Positions 1 through 7,800 of a DNA stretch of 64,000 bases are shown one piece after another. Below the pieces are notes generated by a model. That model had not been told where the DNA came from. It was given only the letters and a program-made list of their open reading frames with translations, and searched no databases. Made by a program: the position numbers and the translations under genes. Positions within the stretch are counted from its first letter, which is position 1, and every line of letters begins with the position of its first letter. The stretch is from Pedobacter sp. MC2016-14 (lineage in GTDB: Bacteria; Bacteroidota; Bacteroidia; Sphingobacteriales; Sphingobacteriaceae): NCBI RefSeq assembly GCF_020991475.1, contig NZ_JAJMPA010000001.1, positions 1,240,001 to 1,304,000 on the forward strand, in the 5' to 3' direction.

Positions 1-285
1 AAGAATAAGCAATTATCGACCCATTTACTTATGGGTCTAAACAAAATTTTAGTTTATTGTTTTTTTGTTTAGGTATTTCGCCCTGAATCGAGTTGGCATG
101 GATATTTTGCGGAGAAAATGCCTATACGAGATTTAGATGTTTTAATAAGTTTTGCCTGCGGGTACCCAGATGGTCCAACTCAACTTTCAACTTCTTTATA
201 CCTCATTCATTCTAGTTGTAGAGCTTTTTTTTGGTTCTCTTAAACAAAACTTTGTAGATTTGCGTTTATTAGACAAATATAGTTT
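1..285. other. Non-coding leader upstream of LOV kinase
   Basis: No convincing gene is visible. The short open frame here (152-343) has atypical composition and runs into the kinase gene in another frame. An AT-rich inverted repeat lies at 37-46/63-72 (CTAAACAAAA and its complement, 16-nt loop); it could be a weak hairpin ending an upstream transcript. A promoter candidate is listed separately. Confidence 0.5.
230..262 (+). promoter_or_regulatory. Bacteroidetes-type promoter for the LOV kinase
   Basis: TTTG at 230-233 and TAGATTTG at 255-262, separated by 21 nt, match the Bacteroidetes -33 (TTTG) and -7 (TAnnTTTG) elements. Transcription would start near 269, leaving a leader of about 17 nt before the ATG at 286. 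Assigned by motif only. Confidence 0.55.
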
Positions 286-1824
286 ATGCCATTTGATATT
301 AAGCAGAGCAGCCCGGATCCTATGCTGCTGGTCAATATATTAGACGCAACGAATACAGGTATCGTGATCACTGAAAATCTGTTGCCGGACAATCCCATCA
401 TCTACTGCAATCCTGCATTCGAGCGGATCTCAGGTTACAGCAGGGAAGAGATCATTGGTCGCAACTGTCGGTTTTTGCAAAGCCAGGACCGCAATCAGGA
501 GGCGCGATTTGACATCAGGCGGGCGCTGGATAACGGCGAAAATTGCGTTGTGCAAATCCGCAATTATACCAAACAGGGAAAATTGTTCTATAATGAACTG
601 TACCTATCTGCGGTTAAGAACGATTTAGGTGAAGTGACGCACTTCATCGGCGTTCAGAATGATGTCTCGGCCAGGGTTAAAGCTGAGCAGGAACTTGAAC
701 AAAATTATAAGGATACTGAACTTAAAGTGACCGAGCGGACCAGGATGCTCAGGGAAAGTGAAGAATACCTTTCCAGCATTGTGGAGACTATTCGCGAAAG
801 TCTAATTGTGATGGATAAGGATTACAAGGTGCTCAGTGCAAACAACCACTTTTTAAATACTTTCAAAGTAAGCATCAATGAAACCAAGGGTAAGTTGCTT
901 TATGATCTTGGTAACGGGCAATGGGATATCCCCGAGCTAAGAAAAATGATGGAGGATATCCTTCCTACCAACAATCCCGTTTTAGATTATGAAGTGGAAC
1001 ATGAATTTCCGTACATAGGCCGAAAGCTGATGCTTTTGAACGCACACCGTGTGGAGCTGGAAGGGAAGTTCAAAGACCGGATTTTACTAGCCATAGAAGA
1101 CATTACTGAAAGGCGTGCAATTGAACAAAGAAAGGATGATTTCCTGTCTATTGCCAGTCATGAATTGAAAACTCCGCTAACCACAGTGGTTGGCTATGTG
1201 CAGATGATGCAGCGCCTGATCCCTGAGCAGGCCAGTGATAAATTCAGGTCTGTAGTAGACAAGACCGGGATGTATGTGGAACGTTTAAATCAATTGCTCA
1301 GCGAACTGCTGGACGTATCCAGGATTCAATCCGGAAATATAGAGTTACATAAAGAGCATTTTGATTTTGATCAAATGGTTTGTGAAGCAATCGAAGGTAT
1401 GCAAACTGCTACACCTAATTACCGAATCATTTCTAAGGGTAAAGCGGGTATTCCGTATTTTGGGGATGAATCGCACCTCATTCAGGTGCTGACCAACCTG
1501 ATCAGTAATGCAATCAAATATTCACCAGAGGCCGATGAAGTGGAGATCTACGTATCGAAAGTGAGTGATTTCATCAAGGTTTCCGTAAAAGATTACGGAA
1601 TGGGGATTAAAGAGGATGAACAAAAGAAAATCTTCGAGCGATTTTATCGGGTAGGGGCCATACAGAAGAATTATCCGGGCATGGGGATTGGACTCTACAT
1701 CTGTGATCAGATCATCAAGAATCACGGTGGCTCATTTTGGGTGGAAAGTGAGCCGGGAGAAGGATCGGTATTCTCATTTACCTTGCCTATCAATTATCAT
1801 GGAAAGGAGAAGGGAAATGTCTAA
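286..1824 (+). CDS. LOV-PAS sensor histidine kinase
   Basis: A 512-residue cytoplasmic sensor kinase with no membrane segment. Residues about 15-130 form a LOV (flavin-binding PAS) domain. The signature GRNCRFLQ is intact with the adduct cysteine at Cys61, and the flavin-contacting positions in RNYTKQG, FYNEL and FIGVQNDV are present. A coiled linker and a second PAS-like domain (about 155-270) follow, then HisKA with phospho-acceptor His292 in ASHELKTPL, and an HATPase domain with NLISNAIKYS, a GMGI G-box and GMGIGLYI. LOV domains form a cysteinyl-FMN adduct under blue light, so a blue-light-regulated kinase is the natural reading; light response itself is inferred. The stop overlaps the next gene, a response regulator and probable partner. 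Confidence 0.95.
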   Translation: MPFDIKQSSPDPMLLVNILDATNTGIVITENLLPDNPIIYCNPAFERISGYSREEIIGRNCRFLQSQDRNQEARFDIRRALDNGENCVVQIRNYTKQGKLFYNELYLSAVKNDLGEVTHFIGVQNDVSARVKAEQELEQNYKDTELKVTERTRMLRESEEYLSSIVETIRESLIVMDKDYKVLSANNHFLNTFKVSINETKGKLLYDLGNGQWDIPELRKMMEDILPTNNPVLDYEVEHEFPYIGRKLMLLNAHRVELEGKFKDRILLAIEDITERRAIEQRKDDFLSIASHELKTPLTTVVGYVQMMQRLIPEQASDKFRSVVDKTGMYVERLNQLLSELLDVSRIQSGNIELHKEHFDFDQMVCEAIEGMQTATPNYRIISKGKAGIPYFGDESHLIQVLTNLISNAIKYSPEADEVEIYVSKVSDFIKVSVKDYGMGIKEDEQKKIFERFYRVGAIQKNYPGMGIGLYICDQIIKNHGGSFWVESEPGEGSVFSFTLPINYHGKEKGNV

Positions 1825-2173
1825 GAAAATCATGATTTGTGATGATGATGCGGGGATCCTGGAAATGATGGAAATGATCATTGACGAATATGGCTTCGAG
1901 GTCATCACGGAGGCCAATAGTTTGAATGTGTTAAAAGGATTGGAGCGAGAGCGACCAGACCTATTGCTATTGGACATATGGATGCCTCTTCTTTCAGGTG
2001 ACCAGGTGCTCAGGAATATTAAGGCAGATGCACAATTCGACGCATTGCCGGTGATCATGTACTCTGCAAGTGCTGAAGGGAGGGCAATTGCGGAGAGTGT
2101 AGGAGCTGACGATTATATTGCCAAGCCTTTTGACATGAATGATCTGGAATCTAAAATCCGGCGCTTGATCTAA
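1817..2173 (+). CDS. Single-domain response regulator (CheY-like)
   Basis: A 118-residue stand-alone receiver domain. Acidic pocket residues are at 9-11 (CDDD), the phospho-acceptor is Asp53 in LLLLDIWMP, the switch Ser lies in the MYSAS strand, and Lys103 sits in YIAKPF. There is no output domain, so it must act by protein interaction or pass phosphate on. The ATG at 1817 is preferred because a strong GGAAAGGAGAAGGG purine tract precedes it and the receiver fold begins immediately; a longer in-frame start at 1688 would add residues encoded inside the kinase gene. It overlaps the LOV kinase by 8 nt, so the pair is almost certainly translationally coupled. Confidence 0.93.
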   Translation: MSKKIMICDDDAGILEMMEMIIDEYGFEVITEANSLNVLKGLERERPDLLLLDIWMPLLSGDQVLRNIKADAQFDALPVIMYSASAEGRAIAESVGADDYIAKPFDMNDLESKIRRLI

Positions 2174-2258
2174 CATGACCTACTGCGGCCTTAAAGGGAA
2201 GGGATTTTGGAATTATCAAGGATAAACTGAATCGAATCAGCCAGAAACAATTTACAAA

Positions 2259-2522
2259 TTGATTAAGAATGGCCGGCGAATATTCCAGCCACCTTATCAG
2301 CTATGCTCCTTCTCCTGGTTTATCGAACTTAATAATACTGAAGGCACTTTCGATTTTACTTTATACGAAGCTTTTGATAAAAATGGTACAGATGAATTTG
2401 ATCTTGAAAGTGTACTACATTGGAATGGCAAGCCTGTGCTGTTTGAAAAGGCAATTGCAGCTATGCTCATCTTGTTGTATCATAATTCAAAGTATTTCGG
2501 TACGGATGTTATGGCAAATTAA
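2259..2522 (+). CDS. Small hypothetical protein
   Basis: An 87-residue open frame beginning at TTG with no recognised family. The sequence is acidic in the middle with a hydrophobic stretch near the C-terminus (AAMLILLYHNSKYFG). A second open frame (2269-2559, ATG start) overlaps it; the frame given here has the more protein-like composition. Neither start has a clear ribosome-binding site. It lies just before a stem-loop and the oppositely oriented tRNA-Cys. It may be a decayed gene. Confidence 0.3.
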   Translation: MIKNGRRIFQPPYQLCSFSWFIELNNTEGTFDFTLYEAFDKNGTDEFDLESVLHWNGKPVLFEKAIAAMLILLYHNSKYFGTDVMAN

Positions 2523-2531
2523 GATTATAGG

Positions 2532-2552
2532 GCCGGGAGATCAGCTCCCGGC
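2532..2552. terminator. Stem-loop terminator between convergent units
   Basis: GCCGGGAG (2532-2539) and CTCCCGGC (2545-2552) form a perfect 8-bp GC-rich stem with a 5-nt loop, followed on the plus strand by TTATT. It lies just beyond the 3' end of the minus-strand tRNA-Cys and just after the small plus-strand frame, so it may serve both. Confidence 0.6.
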
Positions 2553-2558
2553 TTATTG

Positions 2559-2629
2559 ACGTCATGGACGGAATCGAACCGTCGTAGAAGGTTTTGCAGA
2601 CCCTTACCTATCCTCTCGGCCACATGACT
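2559..2629 (-). tRNA. tRNA-Cys (GCA)
   Basis: Read on the minus strand this is a 71-nt cloverleaf. The acceptor arm has GTCATG paired with CATGAC, the D-stem GCC pairs with GGT, and the anticodon stem AGGGT pairs with ACCTT. The loop CTGCAAA gives anticodon GCA (plus-strand 2595-2597), and the T-arm is GACGG-TTCGATT-CCGTC. The discriminator is U73, as expected for cysteine tRNA. CCA is not encoded. Position 1 (A) and position 72 (G) do not pair, so the acceptor stem has six clean pairs. Confidence 0.9.
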
Positions 2630-2638
2630 ATATGCTGT

Positions 2639-3010
2639 TTATTGCCTCAGGGCCAAACGCTGTGTTTTAAACAGTCCGATAAACCACTCCCTTGGAGATG
2701 TTGTTTTAACCTCTATTTCTTTTTCGGTGTTATTTAGGGATTCGTAAATTTTTGTACAAGTCAATGCAAAGAGATGAACATTTAGCGGACTGGTGATGCC
2801 TTGGTGCCGGTTGTTCCAAACTTCTAAGAAAACATCGTGAATGATATTTAAAGAAATGACCTCGTCACTGATCAGTTTAGAAACCAGGAAGGATACCTGT
2901 TTGTAATATTTATGAAACAGTTCTTTGAAAGCATCTTTGTCGTCATTTAGGATCAGGCTAAGCAATTCCTGATCACTGCGTGCGCTGTTGTCTATTTGTT
3001 TGTAACTCAT
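2639..3010 (-). CDS. Truncated ECF-like sigma protein (region 2 only)
   Basis: About 123 residues from the ATG at 3010 (an in-frame ATG at 3034 is possible). Residues about 25-95 resemble sigma-70 region 2 of ECF factors: AFKELFHKYYKQVSFL, then a helix ending IIHDVFLEVWNNR. The protein ends soon after, in a basic tail, with no region 4 helix-turn-helix. Ordinary ECF factors are about 180-200 residues. It could core-bind without -35 recognition, act as a decoy, or be a decaying gene. A good minus-strand promoter lies upstream, and the tRNA-Cys gene follows 10 nt downstream on the same strand. Confidence 0.7.
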   Translation of the reverse strand: MSYKQIDNSARSDQELLSLILNDDKDAFKELFHKYYKQVSFLVSKLISDEVISLNIIHDVFLEVWNNRHQGITSPLNVHLFALTCTKIYESLNNTEKEIEVKTTSPREWFIGLFKTQRLALRQ

Positions 3011-3074
3011 CTTGATTATAATTGAAGCCATCAAATAAAGCTGGAAATGATTTCTTTGGCCTTGTTTGACACTG

Positions 3075-3105
3075 CAAATATAACACTAATATTAAATACT
3101 ACAAA
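3075..3105 (-). promoter_or_regulatory. Bacteroidetes promoter for the truncated sigma gene
   Basis: On the minus strand TTTG (3105-3102), 19 nt, then TATATTTG (3082-3075) matches the -33/-7 consensus with near-ideal spacing. Transcription would begin near 3068, giving a leader of about 58 nt. This suggests the short sigma-like gene is still expressed. Confidence 0.65.
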
Positions 3106-3338
3106 TTTAGTAGTCTTTATTTTTCTTTATTTCTTCCCTGTCAGATTGAAGTAGTCCCGTTGGCGGATCTAAACAATTTAGGTATTGTTTTATTGACGGA
3201 AAAATATAGAAGGAGCTATGCATCATAATGCGTTAAAATGTTTGGAATCCAAATTATAATTCAGTCACTGTTAATGTGCCTATCAAACAAGTGTGTAAAA
3301 GTAGGCTCAGCACCTATATGTTTTAAAAATAGTTCGTG
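3106..3338. other. Gene-free stretch
   Basis: No open frame, RNA or repeat that I can support. It lies between the promoter of the truncated sigma gene and the 3' end of the Fic remnant, so it is probably leftover intergenic DNA from the same deletion history. Confidence 0.4.
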
Positions 3339-3541
3339 CTAAATATTCAATTGATAATGCACAGACCTACCTGATCCTTCTTGCATTAATACGCCAATCT
3401 CTACCAGATTTTGGAGGTCGCGCGTGGCGGTAGCTTTGGAGGCCTTGGTGATGCTTATGTACTTGCCAGCATTTTATCATTTACTTTTTCTAGATGATAA
3501 GTGAAGTGAGGCCATTCGGGAAATTGCCAGTTGTAAGTCAT
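3339..3541 (-). pseudogene. Internally deleted Fic-family gene remnant
   Basis: Minus strand. From the ATG at 3541 the frame encodes an N-terminus (MTYNWQFPEWPHFTYH...LEKVND) typical of the DUF4172 start of Bacteroidetes Fic-family proteins, ending at a stop after 29 residues. In another frame, from about 3473 down to the TAG at 3339, comes a C-terminal winged-helix tail (KYISITKASKATATRDLQNL, then VEIGVL and GSGRSVHYQLN), also typical of these proteins. The whole central Fic domain, roughly 250 residues including the HPFxxGNGR motif, is missing at the junction near 3470. Family assignment is from remembered sequence patterns. Confidence 0.75.
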
Positions 3542-3570
3542 GAGCCGATTAAGGAATTTAATCGGCTCAT
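3540..3570. terminator. Perfect 13-bp hairpin after the ThuA-like gene
   Basis: ATGAGCCGATTAA (3540-3552) and TTAATCGGCTCAT (3558-3570) pair perfectly with a 5-nt loop, 10 nt beyond the stop of the minus-strand ThuA-like gene. There is no U-run on the minus strand. The start codon of the Fic remnant is inside the stem. Confidence 0.5.
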
Positions 3571-3579
3571 CAGTAGATT

Positions 3580-4314
3580 TTACTTCATTGCATATTTGAT
3601 CCCGCCGAGTAAATGCTTTAAAAAAAGCGGGTCGGCATAAGAGGCTTCTGTATGGCCGAGGCCGGTATAGAAAGCCCTGCCACCATCATAGGTATGGTAC
3701 CAGGCTATGGGATGTTCAGCACCCATTTTACCTTTGCCTGCATCGTAACTTTTCTCGTCCAGGTTCAGTAAAATGTGCAGGTCTTTGGCTACCCATTTAA
3801 AATTATACCATTCATCTTTGCGCTTCCAATTTGAAGGAAGGTGCCGCGTAGCGATGTTCTTAGCATCTTTAACTTGTATTACTGCTTCCTGCTGACTGGG
3901 ATGAGCGCTAAAATATGCACCTACTAAATTTCCATACCATGGCCAGTTAAACTCGCAGTCTGTTGCGGCATGTATGCCCACAAAACCTCCGCCGCTTTGT
4001 ATGTATTTTTCAAAAGACAGTTGTTGCTCATCGTTCAGCACATCCCCTGTAGGGCTTAAAAAAATGATTGCTTTATATTGTTTAAGGTATGCGGCAGTAA
4101 ATAAGCAGGCATTGGTAGTGGTATCTACCTCAAATTTATTTGCCTTTCCAAGCATCTGAATGGCTGTAATTCCTGTGGCTATAGATTGGTGGTGATAACC
4201 AACTGTTTTACTAAAAATAAGTACCTTGGGATAGTTTCTGGCGGATGCGCTAAAGACGCAGAAGATCAATAAAATTAATGTGCTTGCTTTGGCAATACGG
4301 TTTAAGCTTTTCAT
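3580..4314 (-). CDS. Secreted ThuA-like domain protein
   Basis: 244 residues with an N-terminal signal peptide (about 1-25, ending FSASA). The rest is a ThuA-like class-I glutamine-amidotransferase-type fold: KVLIFSKTVGYHHQSI at the start, FLSPTGDVLNDEQ, then GGGFVGIHAATD, and C-terminal HPIAWYHTYDGGRAFYTGLG with GHTEASYADP. The family is linked by name to trehalose utilisation, and in Bacteroidetes it usually accompanies sugar-oxidation or glycan genes as a periplasmic enzyme of uncertain reaction. It stands alone on the minus strand, divergent from the Dabb gene over a 79-bp gap; a near-consensus minus promoter (TTTC, 19 nt, TATCTTTA) lies in that gap. Confidence 0.85.
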   Translation of the reverse strand: MKSLNRIAKASTLILLIFCVFSASARNYPKVLIFSKTVGYHHQSIATGITAIQMLGKANKFEVDTTTNACLFTAAYLKQYKAIIFLSPTGDVLNDEQQLSFEKYIQSGGGFVGIHAATDCEFNWPWYGNLVGAYFSAHPSQQEAVIQVKDAKNIATRHLPSNWKRKDEWYNFKWVAKDLHILLNLDEKSYDAGKGKMGAEHPIAWYHTYDGGRAFYTGLGHTEASYADPLFLKHLLGGIKYAMK

Positions 4315-4352
4315 AGGGTTACATCTGGTTTTTAAAGATACATTCTTTCCGG

Positions 4353-4360
4353 TAATTTTG
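4353..4360 (+). promoter_or_regulatory. Possible -7 box for the Dabb gene
   Basis: TAATTTTG fits TAnnTTTG, placing a start near 4367 and an ATG at 4394. No good TTTG -33 element sits upstream, so support is partial. Confidence 0.35.
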
Positions 4361-4393
4361 AAACCTCGGTAAGGTTTCCTAGTTTTAATTCTT

Positions 4394-4711
4394 ATGAAGA
4401 ACTATCCAGTGGTACATCACGTGTTTTTCTGGCTGAAAAATCCAGGATCAAAAGAAGATCAGGCAAAATTGATAAGCGGTGTTAAAGCGCTTTCAAAAAT
4501 ACCAGAAGTACGGGGCTTACATGTAGGTATTGCCGCCAGTACAGAAAAGAGGGCAGTAGTAGACAATAGCTGGGACGTGTCTGAACTGTTATTTTTTGAT
4601 GACCTTGAAGGACAAGCTGCCTATCAATCACATCCCCTGCACCTGGCGTTTATTGAAAACTACAGCCACCTGTGGGAAAGAGTATTGGTTTATGATGTAG
4701 TGGAAAAGTAA
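4394..4711 (+). CDS. Dabb-family (stress-responsive A/B barrel) protein
   Basis: 105 residues, cytoplasmic, with the dimeric alpha/beta-barrel (Dabb, ferredoxin-like) pattern: VVHHVFFWLKNPGSKEDQ at the start, a central helix, LHVGIAAS, WDVSELLFFDDLEGQAAYQS and HPLHLAFIENYSHLWERVLVYD. Members are small alpha-plus-beta proteins of generally unknown reaction. Length fits a single-domain member. It is divergent from the ThuA-like gene, a pairing that suggests a shared metabolic context, but nothing here identifies the substrate. Confidence 0.85.
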   Translation: MKNYPVVHHVFFWLKNPGSKEDQAKLISGVKALSKIPEVRGLHVGIAASTEKRAVVDNSWDVSELLFFDDLEGQAAYQSHPLHLAFIENYSHLWERVLVYDVVEK

Positions 4712-4838
4712 GAGTATAAAATTGCGGCTTACTTGTCTTGATAATGATAGCCGCAAGATTGAAACTGAAAAATAGCAGCCTATCGCATCAAAAGCTGTAA
4801 AAGACTATATTTAGGGCTCCAATTATAATCTACATCAG

Positions 4839-7800
4839 GTGAGGGTATTTCTGTGTTTCTTAATTTTACTGTTAACCAGGTTAGCTATATACCCGGCGTA
4901 CAGCCAGTCTATGGATTATTTGGACATAGATGATGGACTGTCAAATAATAACGTAAGGTGTATTTATCAGGACCATAAAGGTTTTATGTGGATTGGTACC
5001 AGGGATGGTTTAAACCGGTTTGACGGATATAACTTTAAAACATTTAGAAATAAGTTTAATATCCCTAATTCTTTAGTAAGCAATAGTATCTCTACCATTG
5101 TTAATGATATTGATAACAATTTATGGATAGGGACGCTCCATGGTATCAGCGTATATAACGATCTTTTTGGAGAATTTTCTACGGTTAGCTACCATTCTTT
5201 GACTGGACAGAACGTACCCATTAGGGAAGTTGTCAGAAATATTTTACCAGATAAAAAAGGAAACGTTTTTATTGGAACTGAAGGGTTGGGCCTGCTTTAT
5301 TGCAAAAAAGGGAGTTTAGTTGCAGAGCAGGTTCCACTAATCGTAAACGGAAACGAGACGAAAAAATATGGGATACAATCGGTAAAAATTAGCCGGAATG
5401 GAATCGTATGGGTATTTGTTCAAAATTTAGGCTTAGGTAAACTTGATTATAGAACCCGGAAAATTTCTTTGGTAGATACCACGGTTTCGTTGGCCACCTG
5501 TTTGGAAATGGATGAAAACAACATCTGGATTGGCTCTAATAAGGGATTGTACAGGTATGATGCCTTATTAAAAACGATGATTGGGCCGCTGAAGCCCATA
5601 GCTGATAAAAGTATTTTTAGTCTGGCAATTGATCGGAATAGAAATCTTTGGATTGGTACCCATGAGCGTGGCATTTATAGTTATAACCTCAACGAAAAAA
5701 AACTCAACCCGGTAGTCGGCTCTAGCACAAATTATATGGTTGGTGCTGGCACCATCTATGCAATTTACATAGATAAAGATGGCAGAAAATGGATTGGCAC
5801 ATCCTTGATGGGCATCAATGTAGTTGATCCACACAAAAGCATTTTTAAAACCATTAGACATGAACCAGGCAATAGGAATAGTCTTTCTAATAATGCAGTC
5901 TCTGCGATGTTTGAAGATACGGAAAGTAAGCTTTGGATAGGAACAGAAAATTTTGGGCTTAATGTATGGAACCGTAAGGTAGGGTCGTTTGAGCTTTACA
6001 CGCACAATCCTGCCAATCCCGAATCAATTTCTGGAAATTACATTACATCGGTACTGCAAGATTACAAGAATGACATTTGGGTAGGAACTTTTTTTGATGG
6101 CATCAACAGATATAATCGTTCTTCAAATAGTTTTAAACGATACAAATGTGTCAACCCTGAATCTGGAATAGAAAGCGTTGTTGTTTTTGATCTGTTTGAA
6201 GACAGGGAAAAGATGCTTTGGGCAGCTACCTTACGTAGAGGAAGTCTCTTGGGTGGTTTATACCGATTGAACAGGGAAAAGGATGTTTTTGAGCTTTTTG
6301 ACCTCCGGTTGTCCGATCTTTTTTCGATTACAGAGGATTCTGCTGGAAACCTATGGGGCGGAAATTTGTCTGAGCTCGTTCAAGTTGATAAAAAAAACAA
6401 AAAGCACAATTTTTATAGCATCGGGTTTTTAGTCAGGGACATTAAGGAAGATCGCCAGGGTCATTTATGGTTAGGTACTGAAGATGGTGGACTCCTGTTA
6501 TTTGATAGGAAATTAAAAAAGATTGTAAAAAGATATACTACCCATGATGGCCTGTGCAGCAATTCGGTACTTACAATTACAGATGATGATGAAGGAAATC
6601 TTTGGTTAACTACTTTTAATGGCGTATCAAGGTTTAACCTGAAGGATAGGTCCTTTAAAAACTTTTATCAAAACGATGGCCTTCAAAGTAATCAGTTCCA
6701 ATTCAATTCGGCCCTAAAGCTAAGGTCTAATGAAATGGTTTTTGGAGGTATTAAAGGTTTTAATTTGTTTCAGCCATCCGCTATTAAAACGGTGAATAGT
6801 ACGCCAAAACTTTTGTTAACCAATATAGCTGTTAATAACGTATCGATTGAAGATGACCGGTTTTACGTTTCAAAAAAATCAAGTGACAAGATTCTGGAGC
6901 TAAAAGTTCCATATGATAAAGCTGTATTTTCCTTTGGTTTTACGGCTTTAGAGTATTCGTCTCCAAATAAAATAAAATACGCCTATTTTATGGAAGGATG
7001 GGACAGAAGCTGGAACAACAATGGGGAAGAAAGAACAGCGGTTTATACGCACATTGATGAAGGACATTACGTTTTTAGGGTGAGGTGCACTAACCCCGAA
7101 GGGAATTGGGGCAGCCAGGAAATTCAACTTCGAATTATTGTGTTGCCTCCATGGTATAGATCCTGGTGGGCTTACTTAGGCTATCTGTGCATTACAGCCT
7201 CTCTGGTGTATGTTTACTTGCTTTATAGGGCAAAGCAAACAAAATTAAAGTATGAGGTAAAAATTGCAAATTTGAATGCACAGCGTGAAAAGGCAGAGTA
7301 TGAACGAGAGCGCTCAGAAAGGGAGAAGGAAAAGGTGATCAATGAAAAGGAGAAAGAACTGACAGAAAAGCGGCTCTCTTTTTTTACCAATGTTTCGCAC
7401 GAGTTCCGTACTCCACTTACGCTGATCATTAATCCGGTAAAAGATTTAATCGAAAAATTTAATTCCCGACAACCTGAGGACAACAAAGAACTAAACATCG
7501 TGTACCGTAATGCGAGACGGTTATTGAGTCTTGTAGACCAATTGCTGCTTTTTAGAAAAACAGATACAGGCTCAGACCGGATCAACGCTTCGCAATTGAA
7601 CTTTTACGACCTTTGTAAAGAGGTATACCTCTGCTTTGTTCAGCAGGCCAACGTTAAAAATATTCAATATGATTTTGTTTTTGAGAATGATGATCTGCAA
7701 GTCTTTGCTGACCGTGAAAAAGTTGAGATTATTCTATTTAACTTAATCTCTAATGCACTGAAGTATACGCCCACAAAAGGAAGGGTAATTTTTAGGGTGT

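Noticed and set aside
152..343. 63-residue frame upstream of the LOV kinase
   Set aside because: Overlaps the kinase start in another frame, starts without a binding site, and has an AT-driven composition.
1688..1816. Longer start of the response regulator
   Set aside because: The added 43 residues lie inside the kinase gene; the ATG at 1817 has a strong purine tract and begins the receiver fold directly.
2269..2559. 96-residue frame overlapping the small gene at 2259
   Set aside because: Runs into the terminator hairpin and the 3' flank of the tRNA; the other frame has better composition. Neither is strongly supported.
3580..4711. Prophage or insertion sequence near the tRNA
   Set aside because: No integrase, transposase, attachment repeats or terminal inverted repeats were found beside the tRNA-Cys.
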